This document shows positions 34,174 to 43,920 of a stretch of DNA of 64,000 bases, one piece after another (within the stretch, counting starts at the first letter, position 1; each line of letters opens with the position of its first letter). The notes beneath the pieces are model-generated. The model saw nothing but the letters and a program-made list of their open reading frames with translations. It was not told where the DNA came from and did not search any database. The position numbers were made by a program, and so were the translations under genes. The stretch spans positions 228,036-292,035 of the forward strand of contig NZ_SMRP01000009.1 of the NCBI RefSeq assembly GCF_004353915.1, in the 5' to 3' direction. This DNA is from Paraburkholderia silviterrae (lineage in GTDB: Bacteria > Pseudomonadota > Gammaproteobacteria > Burkholderiales > Burkholderiaceae).

Positions 34174-34548
34174 TGCGCCCTCACGTCAAGCTTTCTCCGG
34201 TTGGGGGGCTATGGGCTTGTTGCCGAAGCCGGTGTGGTGATCGTTCACAAACACAATCAATAATGCTCTGAGCGAGACTGCCGATCTCATGTTCTTACGC
34301 CATAGCGCCATTCAGATAGCTATCCTTACTGAATGCGCGTGATTGACGATTGGACACATGCGCATGCCAGTAGCAAAAGCGCTCGCATTCCGCGAAATGC
34401 TTCGAACATGCTCTCAATCAACACCCCTTGGCCGGATGGGTCGCCCCTCGGGTTGTATTCTGGGAACGTCCTGGTTTATCGTGGCAATCAGAGTGTCTTT
34501 TTTGGCGAACAATCGATGTAGCCGCATGTCATTGCGCAAGGGAACCAA
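34174..34548. other. Intergenic region between LysE and XRE-NBR1 genes
   Basis: This 375-bp gap separates divergent genes and is AT-richer than its surroundings. No gene, clear dyad or promoter box could be supported. Short frames here lack ribosome sites and domain features. Confidence 0.3.
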
Positions 34549-35238
34549 GTGCGACTGAAGAAAGAAACACTGCGTGCCTTGATTGCACGGCGGGGCCGCG
34601 AACTGGGCAAGTCGATGACGGCCATCGCCAGGGAAGCCGGCTTGTCAAGAACTTATCTGTATGGTCTTGCAGGCGGAGCGGCTCAAGATCCGTCAGTACG
34701 GACGCTGGTGAAACTAGCCAAGGCCATTGAAGTGTCGCCGCTGTTGCTGTTCCGGTACTACGCTGATCTCGGCGGAGCGCCAGCGACAGGCGCGCCAGTG
34801 GCACCTACGAATCGGGCAACGGGCGTGCGCGACCCGGAAGATGTCGCAGTATTCAATGCCGATGTCACAACACCCGACCATGCAGTTGTCTTGCCCGGCG
34901 AAGTGTTTCAGAAGGTGTGGGAAATTCAGAATTTAGGCGTGCGCCTCTGGTCCGGTCGGCGTTTGGTACGCGTTGACGGCGAGTATGTTATGGCGCGGCG
35001 CGTCCCGCACAAAGCCGAACTCGAGATCGTGCTCGACGCATATCTGTCGAGCTTGCATCGGGAAATCGCGATTCCGGATACGCAACCGGGACAGCCCGTC
35101 CGCCTCTGTGTCGATTTCGCGGCACCCAGGGAAAGCTGCACGGTCGCTTCGATCTGGCGGATTGAAGATAGCGAGGGACGTCCGTGTTATGGACCTTCAT
35201 TCATCCTGCATGTAGTAGTCACCGTCATGGCGCGATAG
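34549..35238 (+). CDS. XRE-type HTH regulator fused to an NBR1-Ig-like domain
   Basis: This 229-aa protein starts at a GTG with AAGGGA 6 nt upstream. Residues 1-70 are a Cro/C1 helix-turn-helix (LGKSMTAIAREAGLSRTYLY, then TLVKLAKAIEVSPLLLFRYY). From about residue 110 to the end the pattern PGEVFQKVWEIQNLGVRLWS, PGQPVRLCVDFAAPRES and WRIEDSEGRPCYGPSF, ending ILHVVVTV, follows the immunoglobulin-like domain of NBR1 (F-K-W-N-G ... PG ... AP ... WR-D-G). Such domains bind proteins in eukaryotic autophagy; in bacteria the ligand is unknown. It stands alone on its strand. Domain call is by eye. Confidence 0.75.
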   Translation: MRLKKETLRALIARRGRELGKSMTAIAREAGLSRTYLYGLAGGAAQDPSVRTLVKLAKAIEVSPLLLFRYYADLGGAPATGAPVAPTNRATGVRDPEDVAVFNADVTTPDHAVVLPGEVFQKVWEIQNLGVRLWSGRRLVRVDGEYVMARRVPHKAELEIVLDAYLSSLHREIAIPDTQPGQPVRLCVDFAAPRESCTVASIWRIEDSEGRPCYGPSFILHVVVTVMAR

Positions 35239-35317
35239 TTGATATCGCCTCCCGCGTTGCATGGATACCCACTTGCCGCCGTGAGGGTCGGCCAGATCGA
35301 CACTTGCGTTACTGCGC

Positions 35318-36511
35318 TTAGCGCACCGCGTCATAGGCCTGCTTCATTCGACGCGCGCCTTCCCTGATCGCTTCCACGTCAGGGGCGGCGAACGAGAGCC
35401 GCAACGCGGCACCATCCGCCGCATCGGCGTAAAACGCCTTGCCAGGCACGAAAATGACCTTCTGCTCGATCGCCCGCGCCAGCAAGTCCGATGCGTCGAT
35501 TCCCGGTAGCCGGGCCCACACGAACATGCCACCCTCGGGCTGCTGAAATTCGATAGCTGCCCCCAACTGCTCACGCAACGCCGAGCACAGCTCGCGGCAT
35601 TTCACGCCATAAGCCGCCGTGATTTTCGGCAGATGCTGCTCGAGCGCGCCGGCCGCGAGGTATTCGGCCGCTACCGCCTGGGTCCACGGCGAGCTGCAAA
35701 GATCGACCGTCTGCTTGGCGATCACGCAGCGTCTCATGATTTCGCGCGGGCCGACCATCCAGCCCACGCGCAGTCCGGGCGCCACGATCTTCGAAAGGCT
35801 CGCGAAATGCACGACCCAGTTGCGCGCGCCGTCGACCTGCTCCGCCTCTGCGAGCAGCGAACGCAGCGGCGCGCCGGCAAAACGCAAGTCACCATAGGGG
35901 TCGTCTTCGATCACCACGAAACGGTACTTGACCGCCAGCGCGAGCAGCGCGCGACGACGTTCGGCGGCCAACGTCGCGCCGGTGGGATTGGCAAAGGTCG
36001 GCACCGTGTATAACAATTTCGGCCTGCCGCACGCACCCGATTCCAGCAACGCGGCCAGCTCGTCCACCCGAATCCCATGCGCGTCGGTGGGAACGGCCAC
36101 GATGCGCGCGCGCTGCAATCTGAACGCCTGCAACGTCGCCGGGTAGGCCGGTTCCTCGGTGAGCACGACGTCGCCGGGCTCGACGAGCACGCGCAGCAGC
36201 AAATCGAGCCCCTGCTGCGAGCCCGTGGTTGCCACGACCTCGTCGGCTTCGCACGATGCGCCGCGCCGCTCCATCAGATCGACGATTTGACGCTTCAATG
36301 TCGCGAGGCCGTCGGTCGGCCCATATTGAAGGCACTGAACCGCACTCGCGTAAGCGCGCTCCGCCGCAAGGCGCAGACCCTCGACATCGAACAGATCGCT
36401 GGCCGGGTACCCGCCCGCGAACGAAATCATGCCCGGCTCGCTGAGATACTTGAATAGCTCGCGAATCGGGGAGCCCGAGGGCTGCTGAAACGGGGAAGTG
36501 AACTCGTACAT
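35318..36511 (-). CDS. lysN: PLP aminotransferase, probable 2-aminoadipate transaminase
   Basis: This 397-aa fold-I aminotransferase would convert L-2-aminoadipate and 2-oxoglutarate to 2-oxoadipate and glutamate. The PLP lysine is in HFASLSKIVAPGLRVGW, the substrate region in TVPTFANPTGATLAAERR, the phosphate site in TTGSQQGLDLL, and the carboxylate Arg in LRLSFAAPD. The start MYEFTSPFQQPSGSPIREL at 36511 matches LysN/ARO8-like enzymes; a frame to 36583 adds non-homologous residues. It is last in the minus-strand run hglS-ydiJ-amaB-lysN, and the context supports the lysine role over a generic valine-pyruvate or MocR-like activity. Confidence 0.83.
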   Translation of the reverse strand: MYEFTSPFQQPSGSPIRELFKYLSEPGMISFAGGYPASDLFDVEGLRLAAERAYASAVQCLQYGPTDGLATLKRQIVDLMERRGASCEADEVVATTGSQQGLDLLLRVLVEPGDVVLTEEPAYPATLQAFRLQRARIVAVPTDAHGIRVDELAALLESGACGRPKLLYTVPTFANPTGATLAAERRRALLALAVKYRFVVIEDDPYGDLRFAGAPLRSLLAEAEQVDGARNWVVHFASLSKIVAPGLRVGWMVGPREIMRRCVIAKQTVDLCSSPWTQAVAAEYLAAGALEQHLPKITAAYGVKCRELCSALREQLGAAIEFQQPEGGMFVWARLPGIDASDLLARAIEQKVIFVPGKAFYADAADGAALRLSFAAPDVEAIREGARRMKQAYDAVR

Positions 36512-36626
36512 GGCGTCGCTCGAGAGAGGTCGAAAAGCGCAGTGGGTGGAAACAGGGGCCGTGCGCCGTCCGGCGACGAACATCCGGACGGCGGGAACTA
36601 CAGCAATAAAGCAGTGCCTGGCGATT

Positions 36627-38126
36627 TCAGTCGATATTGAAATCGATGCCCTGCGCGAGCGGCAACGCCGATGAGTAGTTCACCGTGTTGGTCGCGCGGC
36701 GCATATAGCCCTTCCACGCATCGGAGCCCGATTCGCGTCCGCCGCCCGTTTCCTTTTCGCCGCCGAATGCGCCGCCGATCTCGGCGCCGCTCGGGCCGAT
36801 GTTCACGTTTGCAATACCGCAATCGCTGCCGCTGGCCGAGAGGAAGCGCTCGCTTTCACGCATGTCCGTCGTGAACACGCACGACGAGAGGCCGTGATGA
36901 GCGGCGTTGTTGGCTTCGATGGCCGCGTCGAAATCGCTGTACTTGAGCACGTAGAGGATCGGCGCGAAGGTTTCCGTGAGCACGATTTCCGTTTGCGACG
37001 GCATCTCGACAATCGCGGGACGCACGTAGAAGCCGTGCTCGTTGCCGCTCACGATGTGACGCTCGCCGCCGAACACCTTGCCGCCTTCTGCCAACGCCCG
37101 CGCGAGCGCGGCCTGCATGCGGCCGAACGACTGCTCGTCGATGAGCGGGCCCATCAGCGTGCCCTGCTCCAGCGGATTGCCGATGGACACCTTGCCGTAA
37201 AGCGTCTTGAGGCGCTCGACCGTCTTGTCGTAAATGCTCTCGTGCACGAACAACCGGCGCAACGTCGTGCAGCGCTGGCCTGCCGTGCCAACGGCCGAGA
37301 ACAGAATGCCGCGCAGCGCGAGCTCGAGGTTCGCGGTATTCGAAACGATGCCGGCATTGTTGCCGCCGAGCTCGAGAATCGAGCGTCCGAAGCGGCGCGC
37401 CACTTCGATGCCGACGGCGCGGCCCATTTCCGTGCTGCCGGTCGCGCTGACGATGTTCGAGCGCGGATCGGACACGAGCTTTTCGCCGACTTCGCGCCGG
37501 CCGTTGATCAGAATCGTCAGCCCTTCGGGTGCGTCGCCGAACTCTTTGAGCGCTTCCTGGAGGATGCCTTCCACCGCGAGCGCGGTAAGCGGCGTCTTTT
37601 CCGAAGGCTTCCAGATCACGGCATTGCCGCAAATGAGCGCGAGCGCCGCATTCCACGACCACACCGCCGCCGGGAAATTGAATGCGGAGATGACCGTGCA
37701 CACGCCCATCGGGTGCCACGTTTCCGCCATGCGATGGCCGGGCCGCTCCGAAGCAATGGTCAGGCCGTAAAGCTGGCGCGAGAGACCCACTGCGAAATCG
37801 CAGATGTCGATCATTTCCTGGACTTCGCCCAGGCCTTCCTGAAGGATCTTCCCGGTTTCGAGCGTGATGATGCTGCCGAGCGCCTGCTTCTTCTCGCGCA
37901 GCTTGTTGCCGAGGATGCGCACGAGTTCGCCGCGGCGCGGGGCCGGCACGTTGCGCCAGACCTTGAACGCGGCCTGCGCCTTGTCGAGCAATGCATCGAC
38001 GTTGGCGACCGGCTCGCTTGCGACGCGGCCAATCAGTGCGCCGTCGATCGGCGAATGAACGGCGATATCGCCGGCTTCCACCAGATGGGCGATGCCTAGT
38101 TCCTTGAGAATGCTCGATGCTTTCAT
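36627..38126 (-). CDS. amaB: L-piperidine-6-carboxylate / aminoadipate semialdehyde dehydrogenase
   Basis: This 499-aa ALDH7-type enzyme oxidises the open form of piperideine-6-carboxylate to L-2-aminoadipate with NAD+. The catalytic Cys is in AGQRCTTLRRLFVHE, the general-base Glu in ILELGGNNAGIV, and the N-terminus (KASSILKELGI, VHSPIDGALIGRV) is typical of AmaB/antiquitin. The tail SGAEIGGAFGGEKETGGGRESGSDAWKGYMRR-type region is diagnostic of ALDH7. AGAGGT lies about 6 nt before the ATG; upstream frame to 38339 was rejected. It lies 70 bp after ydiJ in the same direction. Confidence 0.9.
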   Translation of the reverse strand: MKASSILKELGIAHLVEAGDIAVHSPIDGALIGRVASEPVANVDALLDKAQAAFKVWRNVPAPRRGELVRILGNKLREKKQALGSIITLETGKILQEGLGEVQEMIDICDFAVGLSRQLYGLTIASERPGHRMAETWHPMGVCTVISAFNFPAAVWSWNAALALICGNAVIWKPSEKTPLTALAVEGILQEALKEFGDAPEGLTILINGRREVGEKLVSDPRSNIVSATGSTEMGRAVGIEVARRFGRSILELGGNNAGIVSNTANLELALRGILFSAVGTAGQRCTTLRRLFVHESIYDKTVERLKTLYGKVSIGNPLEQGTLMGPLIDEQSFGRMQAALARALAEGGKVFGGERHIVSGNEHGFYVRPAIVEMPSQTEIVLTETFAPILYVLKYSDFDAAIEANNAAHHGLSSCVFTTDMRESERFLSASGSDCGIANVNIGPSGAEIGGAFGGEKETGGGRESGSDAWKGYMRRATNTVNYSSALPLAQGIDFNID

Positions 38127-38196
38127 GCTATGACCTCTTGATAATTCTGATTCGAAAAAATTGACGTTACCGAATGCGTGCGATGATCGGCGGCAC

Positions 38197-41166
38197 TTAC
38201 GCCGTTGTCTCCGCGCACGCGGACTCACGTTCGAGTTGCACCGGCTTCCGTTGTGCAAGCGCGCGCAATGCCAGTTCCGCGATATGCAGCGTGTGGCGTC
38301 CAGCGCCCTGAGCGATCTGCTCGCGGCAACTGAAGCCATTCGTCACGACCAGCGTCTCGCGCGGCGCTTGCCGCACGAGCGGCAAAAGCGTGTCCTCTCC
38401 AATCTTCATCGACAAATCGTAGTGATCGGCGTTGAAGCCGAACGAGCCGGCCATGCCGCAACAGCCGGTGTCGAGAAGCGTCCAGCGCACGCCCAGCTTG
38501 TTCAGCAAAGCGGTTTCGCCCTTCATGCCGAACAGCGACTTTTGATGACAATGCCCGTGCACCATCACGTCCGCATCGAGCGCCGGCCATTCGAATGGCG
38601 CTTGCGCCACGAAATCCGAAAAGAGGAAGCTCTGTTGCGAAAGCCGCCGCGCAATGTCGTCGTTCGGGAGTTGCTTGAGCAACTCGTCCTTGAACACCGA
38701 GAGACAGCCCGGCTCGAGCCCGACCACGGGCACGCCGCTGCGGACTTCGTCGGCGAGCGCTTCGACAATGCCGGCCAGCAGCGCCCGCGCCTCATCGAGC
38801 AAGCCATAATCGTAGAGCGGCCGTCCACAGCACAGACGCTTGCGCGGCAGCACCACTTCATAGCCAATGCGCTCCAGCACCTCCATCGCCGCCGTCGCAA
38901 CCTGCGGCGAGAAATGATCGTTGAAGGTGTCGACCCAGAGGATCACCTTTTGGCGGGCCGCATTCCTCACGGCGCCCGGTGCCGCACGCGTTTTACCGTG
39001 CGATGCCCTGAACGACTTCGGCGCGAAAGCCGGGAGATCGCGCTGCGCGGCCACGCCCGCGACCCATTTGCCGATGCGGGCCAGCGGCGGCGCAGACATC
39101 GCGAAGTTCGCCAGCCGCGGGAAACGGCTCGCCCAGGGCGCCCATTGTCCGATTCGCCCCATGAACATCGCCTGCCGTGGCCGACGATGATTTTCATAGT
39201 AGTGCGACAGAAACTCCGCTTTGTACGACGCCATGTCGGTATGCGTGGGGCAATCGGACTTGCAGCCCTTGCAGGCGAGGCATGCGTCGAGCGCCTCCTT
39301 GACTTCCTCGCTATTCCAGCCGTCCTTGATGACCTCGCCCTGCAGCATTTCCCAGAACAGATGCGCGCGGCCGCGAGTGGAGAATCGCTCCTCCCGCGTG
39401 GCACGAAAGCTCGGGCACATCGTGCCGCCGTCGAGCGACCGGCACTTGCCCATGCCGATGCAGCGCTCGACCGCCCGCTGCATGCCGTCGCCCTCGAGGC
39501 TTTCGAAGGTTAGCTTGGTCGTGAGCGTGACCGGCTTGTACGACGGCCCCATACGCAAGTTCTCATCGGCACGGTAGGCGTTGACGACCTTACCGGGGTT
39601 CAGCCGATTCGCCGGGTCCCAGATCGCCTTGAACGCTTCCATCGCCTGCATGATCTCGGGGCCGTACATGATCGGCAGGAATTCCGCCTTGGCTTGCCCG
39701 TCGCCATGTTCGCCCGAGAGCGAGCCGCCGAAGTCCACGACGAGCTGCGCCGCTTCGCGAAGGAATCCTCTCCATTTGAGGACGCCTTCGGCCGTGCGGA
39801 TATCGAAGGTGATGCGCGCGTGAACGCAGCCATCGCCGAAATGGCCGTACAGGCAGGTTTCATAGCCGTAGCGGTCCACCAGAGCCTGAAAATTGCGCAG
39901 ATAGTCGCCCAGCCGCTCGGGATCGACGGCGGCGTCTTCCCAGCCCACCATCGGGTCGGGCTTGTTGGGATCGATCGAGAGCGCGACGGCCGATGCGCCC
40001 GTCTCGCGAATCGACCAGATCTTCTGCTGCTGCGCTTTCTCCGTGACGACGAAGCCCGTCACATCCGGGCCCGCCTCGCCCGCGAGGAAATGGCGCTCAG
40101 CCGCTTGTGCCTGACGCTTCGCGTCCTCCATCGAATCCGCGCCGAACTCGAGCACGACCCACGCATCACCACGCGGCAACAGGGCGATTTCCTCGCTTTT
40201 GAGGCCGCGCGCCTGCAGACCGCGCACGATGCCGCGATCCAGGCCCTCGATGGCGATGGGATTGAAGCGCGTGAAGTGCGGCACGGCATCCGCCGCAACG
40301 TAGATGTCCTTGAAGCCGAGCAGGAGCAGCACGCGGCAGGCCGGGCTATGCACGAGCCGCACCTTCGCCTGCAGCGTGATCGCGCACGTGCCTTCGGTGC
40401 CCACGAGCGCACGCGCAACGTTAAAGCCGTTCTCCGGCAGCAACTGGTCGAGATTGAAACCCGAGACGCGGCGCTTGATTTGCGGAAACTCGCGGCGAAT
40501 GTAGTCCGCGTAGCGATCGCGCAGCTCGCGCAGGCGCCGATAAATCTCCCCACGACGGCCGCCTTCGGCAATGATCGCCTCCAGCTCGCCTTCGCTGGTC
40601 GGGCCGGCCCAGAAGCGTGCGCCGTCGTAAGTCAGGACCTCCAGCGCCTCGACGTTCTCCGCCGTCTTGCCCGCCATGACCGAATGCGCGCCGCACGAGT
40701 TATTCGCAATCATGCCGCCGAGCGTGCAGCGGCTATGCGTGGCCGGGTCGGGCGCGAACGTCAGACCGTGTACTTCGGCGGCATCGCGCAGCGAGTCGCA
40801 GATGACGCCAGGCTCCACGATCGCCGTTCTCGCGACCGGGTCCACGGACACCACGCGGTTCACATACTTGCTGGCGTCCGCCACCACCGCCACGTTCACG
40901 CACTGGCCGTTTTGCGAGGTACCGCCGCCACGCGTGAGGAACGGCACGTCGTGGCGCCGGCACACGGCCACCGCGGCAACGAGGTCCTCCACGTCGGCGG
41001 GGACCACAACGCCCAGCGGGATTTGCCGGTAGTTCGAAGCATCCGAAGCGTAGAGCGCCTTCGAACCGGCGTCGAACCGAACTTCTCCGCGCAGCGTGCG
41101 GTGGAGATCGGCTTGAACGCCTTCCAGCAACTGCTTACTGGCCTGAAACGGTGTGGCGGCTTTCAC
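38197..41166 (-). CDS. ydiJ: FAD/Fe-S D-2-hydroxyglutarate dehydrogenase, YdiJ type
   Basis: This 989-aa enzyme oxidises D-2-hydroxyglutarate to 2-oxoglutarate. Residues about 40-280 form an FAD-binding domain with PFLTRGGGTSQNGQCVN and TLGGMIANNSCGAHS, then a linked-oxidase C domain (GHFGDGCVHARI; GGSLSGEHGDGQAK). Next come Fe-S cysteine clusters (CIGMGKCRSLDGGTMC; CLACKGCKSDCPTH), and at the end CCG-type motifs (LCCGRPLYDYG; GCCGMAGSFG) fuse the two halves found separately in GlcD/GlcF systems. A GTG start with GGGAAG upstream lies 1 nt after hglS. It would receive the D-2-hydroxyglutarate made by HglS. Confidence 0.88.
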   Translation of the reverse strand: MKAATPFQASKQLLEGVQADLHRTLRGEVRFDAGSKALYASDASNYRQIPLGVVVPADVEDLVAAVAVCRRHDVPFLTRGGGTSQNGQCVNVAVVADASKYVNRVVSVDPVARTAIVEPGVICDSLRDAAEVHGLTFAPDPATHSRCTLGGMIANNSCGAHSVMAGKTAENVEALEVLTYDGARFWAGPTSEGELEAIIAEGGRRGEIYRRLRELRDRYADYIRREFPQIKRRVSGFNLDQLLPENGFNVARALVGTEGTCAITLQAKVRLVHSPACRVLLLLGFKDIYVAADAVPHFTRFNPIAIEGLDRGIVRGLQARGLKSEEIALLPRGDAWVVLEFGADSMEDAKRQAQAAERHFLAGEAGPDVTGFVVTEKAQQQKIWSIRETGASAVALSIDPNKPDPMVGWEDAAVDPERLGDYLRNFQALVDRYGYETCLYGHFGDGCVHARITFDIRTAEGVLKWRGFLREAAQLVVDFGGSLSGEHGDGQAKAEFLPIMYGPEIMQAMEAFKAIWDPANRLNPGKVVNAYRADENLRMGPSYKPVTLTTKLTFESLEGDGMQRAVERCIGMGKCRSLDGGTMCPSFRATREERFSTRGRAHLFWEMLQGEVIKDGWNSEEVKEALDACLACKGCKSDCPTHTDMASYKAEFLSHYYENHRRPRQAMFMGRIGQWAPWASRFPRLANFAMSAPPLARIGKWVAGVAAQRDLPAFAPKSFRASHGKTRAAPGAVRNAARQKVILWVDTFNDHFSPQVATAAMEVLERIGYEVVLPRKRLCCGRPLYDYGLLDEARALLAGIVEALADEVRSGVPVVGLEPGCLSVFKDELLKQLPNDDIARRLSQQSFLFSDFVAQAPFEWPALDADVMVHGHCHQKSLFGMKGETALLNKLGVRWTLLDTGCCGMAGSFGFNADHYDLSMKIGEDTLLPLVRQAPRETLVVTNGFSCREQIAQGAGRHTLHIAELALRALAQRKPVQLERESACAETTA

Positions 41167-41167
41167 T

Positions 41168-42214
41168 TTACTTCCCGGCCGTAGCGGTGTTAGCGGTGTT
41201 GGCGGTCATCTTGAAGATGCCGGTGGCGTTGCCCGCGTCGAAGCGCAGATCGGTTTCCCACTGGCGCGTGGCCTGATTGAAGGTGCGCTTGCGCGTGATG
41301 AATTCGTAGAACGAGCCCGGCACCTCACGCACGACAATGGCGCCATCGTTCTGGCGCAGCTCGCGCAGCACGATATCGGCGCGATACGCGGTCTGAAACA
41401 CGCGGCCCGAGCGCGAGCGCTCGACCTCCGGCTTCATCGGCCGGCCCTTGGCCTTCTCGTCGTCGGAGAGCTTGAACACGTCGGCCACGCGGTCGGTCGC
41501 ATGGTTGAACGCATTGCCTTCCGTCGAGATCCACGCCATTTCGGCCGATTCGGCCAGCAGCGTCTCGTAGTCGTTGACGCTGGGCGCATCGTGCTGACGC
41601 GAAAACGCGCCGACGATCACGGGCAGCAGCTCGCGTGCGGTTTCGATCGGCAGATAGCCGTCGCGTGCGAGCTCGGCAAGCTGCGAGCAGGCGAGCGGCG
41701 TAAGCGGATCGCGCGAGGAGCCCAGCACGTTGGACACCGCCTGCTGAAATTCCTTCGAGAAGCGCTCCGGATGCAGCTCGCTCACGAAGAACTGCGCGAT
41801 CTCATCCGGCGCATCTTCCTGAACATAGGCGCGGCCCGTCATGCCGAGCTTGTCCAGCGGATAGCGGCCATTGAGCTTGAAGCCGAGCGGCAACAGGATG
41901 CGCGTGAACGCGGCCTCGCCGGGGGGCAGCGCACCGCTGTGCGCCCAGCGCACCGTGCGCAGCGCGCCATGGTCGAAGTACACCGAGCCACCCTGCGCAA
42001 TCGCGTCGTTGGTGTAGTTGCGGCCGTTGGGCGAGCGCTCGAGCAGGTCCTCGAACAGCGCCATGTTCATCGCTTGCGCCAGCTCGGCGCGCGTGACGAC
42101 GCCCTCTTCCCATTCCTGCAGCAGCGCGGGCGTATTCAGGGTCGAAAACAGACGCTCGGTCTTTTGCGCACCGAGCAATCCCTTCAACAAGCTTTCAACA
42201 TTCGAATTTCTCAT
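41168..42214 (-). CDS. hglS: 2-oxoadipate dioxygenase/decarboxylase, HglS (DUF1338) family
   Basis: This 348-aa Fe(II) enzyme would convert 2-oxoadipate and O2 to D-2-hydroxyglutarate plus CO2. Metal and substrate residues known in Pseudomonas HglS seem conserved: His-x3-Arg in YFDHGALRTVRW (H82, R86), His in NAFNHATDRV (H238) and Glu in GSFYEFITRK (E304). It is shorter than the 460-residue Pseudomonas protein. The start at 42214 has GGGAG 6 nt upstream, while an ATG 6 nt earlier abuts that site. It is first in the hglS-ydiJ-amaB-lysN run and divergent from a LysR gene. Confidence 0.85.
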   Translation of the reverse strand: MRNSNVESLLKGLLGAQKTERLFSTLNTPALLQEWEEGVVTRAELAQAMNMALFEDLLERSPNGRNYTNDAIAQGGSVYFDHGALRTVRWAHSGALPPGEAAFTRILLPLGFKLNGRYPLDKLGMTGRAYVQEDAPDEIAQFFVSELHPERFSKEFQQAVSNVLGSSRDPLTPLACSQLAELARDGYLPIETARELLPVIVGAFSRQHDAPSVNDYETLLAESAEMAWISTEGNAFNHATDRVADVFKLSDDEKAKGRPMKPEVERSRSGRVFQTAYRADIVLRELRQNDGAIVVREVPGSFYEFITRKRTFNQATRQWETDLRFDAGNATGIFKMTANTANTATAGK

Positions 42215-42360
42215 TGCCATCTCCCGGATCACGGCGAATTCCAGCCAATTGGGGCATGGGACACATTCGATCCCGCGCCGTGCATGGATAAATTATTCAA
42301 AACGCCACGTCCGCCGTAAAGTGACATAAAATTGCCAGTCGATGAGTTTTTGGAACTACC

Positions 42361-43281
42361 ATGCGCAAATTCAGGATCCCCAACATGAGCGCGCTGATCG
42401 CATTCGAAGCAGCCGCGCGGCATGAAAGTTTCACTCAGGCCGCCAAGGAGCTCTTTCTCACGGAGAGCGCCGTGTCCCGGCAGATCGCCACGCTCGAATC
42501 GGGCCTTGGCGTGCGCCTGTTCGTGCGTGCCAAGCAGCGCGTGGTCCTGACGCGCGCGGGCAAGCTTTACGGCATGCAGGTACGCCGCTCGCTGGAAAAT
42601 CTCGACAAGGACACGCTCTCGATCGTCGTGCACGGCAGCGGCGGCGGCTACCTGGAGCTGGCGGTCCTGCCGACCTTTGCTTCCGAGTGGTTAATTCCGC
42701 GCATGAAGGACTTCAACGACCGGAACACCGATGTGCGGATCAATATGGGCGTGCGCACGGACACGTTTTCGTTCGATGAATCGCATTTCGAGGCGGCTAT
42801 TCATTATGGGAAGCCTACCTGGCCTGGGACGACTTCCGATTATCTGTTTGGTGAGGAAGTGGTGCCGATCTGCTCGCCTGCGCTGTTGAAGAAGCCGATC
42901 AAGAAGGCGCATGAGTTGCTTGCGTATCCGCTGCTTCATTCGACTACCCGGCCTCATGGGTGGACGCAATGGTTTGCTGCGCTGGGGGTCGAGGATAACG
43001 CCACGATGCAGGGCGTTCGGTATGAGCTGCATACGATGTTGACCGCTGGCGCGGCGGCTGGGCTCGGTATTGCGCTCGTGCCGAGGTTTCTTGTTGAGGG
43101 GCAGCTCAAGCATCTGGGGCTTGTGATTCCCTTTGAGTCGCCTGCTGCCGCGGTTAATGGCAGTTCGGATGCGGCTTACTATCTCGTTTATCCTACGGAG
43201 TTTAGTCACGGGAAACCGCTCGAGGCATTTCGAGGGTGGCTGCTGGAGCAAGCCGGCGCTTATGCTGGTGTGGAACCGTAA
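42361..43281 (+). CDS. LysR-family regulator (GcvA-like) of the lysine locus
   Basis: This 306-aa regulator has the GcvA-type opening RKFRIPNMSALIAFEAAARHE with HTH at residues 20-60 (FTQAAKELFLTESAVSRQIATLE) and a ligand domain with FASEWLIPRMKDFNDRNTDV. It is divergent from hglS with 146 bp between, so it probably controls that operon. The coding strand shows an odd change: by eye, third-position T rises from about 5 in the first 50 codons to about 18 in the last 49, and third-position C falls from about 22 to 8. The repeat element begins 33 bp after the stop. Confidence 0.85.
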   Translation: MRKFRIPNMSALIAFEAAARHESFTQAAKELFLTESAVSRQIATLESGLGVRLFVRAKQRVVLTRAGKLYGMQVRRSLENLDKDTLSIVVHGSGGGYLELAVLPTFASEWLIPRMKDFNDRNTDVRINMGVRTDTFSFDESHFEAAIHYGKPTWPGTTSDYLFGEEVVPICSPALLKKPIKKAHELLAYPLLHSTTRPHGWTQWFAALGVEDNATMQGVRYELHTMLTAGAAAGLGIALVPRFLVEGQLKHLGLVIPFESPAAAVNGSSDAAYYLVYPTEFSHGKPLEAFRGWLLEQAGAYAGVEP

Positions 43282-43375
43282 GCGCGGTTAGTAGCGCTTT
43301 GGCGCGGCTTTTTTGGCGTTGGCCTTTCCTTGTATTCATGTCGGTATGCATGCGTTGCCCCTGTGCGGGGCGGCA

Positions 43376-43409
43376 CCTACTTTTCTTTGCAGCCGCAAAG
43401 AAAAGTAGG
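43376..43409. terminator. 34-nt hairpin in the left arm of repeat copy 1
   Basis: A 15-bp perfect stem (CCTACTTTTCTTTGC with GCAAAGAAAAGTAGG) closes on the loop AGCC, about 95 bp beyond the LysR stop. It would form a strong hairpin in RNA from either strand and probably ends LysR transcription. Confidence 0.55.
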
Positions 43410-43886
43410 CAAAAGAAAGCGGCTCAAACCGCCAGTGTGACGCAGTCCACCACTGCCCTGTCCATCGGAGCGGCTCCGGGGCATCCGTCACCCCGCACAC
43501 TCCGCGTTAGTGACAAGGGGCTCATCCTTCCCGCCACGCGCTACGCGCGGGCGGAAGGGTCTACATGGAAAACCGGGCGTGTTGCGTGGCGATTGCGCGA
43601 AGTTATGCCGGGCAAATTGGCGATTGCCGAGGAATGGTTCCGGGCGAATATGCTGGAGTCCTACCGATACCCGAGAGTGCTTCCGTATGAATGCGTTGGA
43701 GTTCCACGAATACGTGTATATCCCGACGGTTTTGGTTATGCCCCACGGCGCGCGGAGCGCCGCCGGATGAATGAGCCCTTAGTCACTCCGCTAAACGCCC
43801 CGTGATGGCAGACGCCCCGGAGCCGCTCCGATATACAGGGCAGTGGTCCACTGCGTCACACTAGCGGTTTGAGCGGCTTTCTTTTG

Positions 43887-43920
43887 CCTACTTTTCTTTG
43901 CCGCGGCAAAGAAAAGTAGG
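43887..43920. terminator. 34-nt perfect palindrome in the right arm of repeat copy 1
   Basis: Arms CCTACTTTTCTTTGCCG and CGGCAAAGAAAAGTAGG form an uninterrupted 34-nt palindrome about 75 bp beyond the amaA stop. It is the counterpart of the left-arm hairpin, but its loop has become fully self-complementary. It probably ends amaA transcription on the minus strand. Confidence 0.55.

Noticed and set aside
38197..41184. Plus-strand ORFs opposite ydiJ (38161-39513 and 39694-41184)
   Set aside because: They are Arg/His/Ala-rich shadows without motifs. The minus-strand protein has complete FAD and Fe-S motifs.
43498..43805. Short frames inside repeat copy 1 as a transposase or peptide gene
   Set aside because: They lack ribosome sites and domains, and the centre is not conserved in copy 2.
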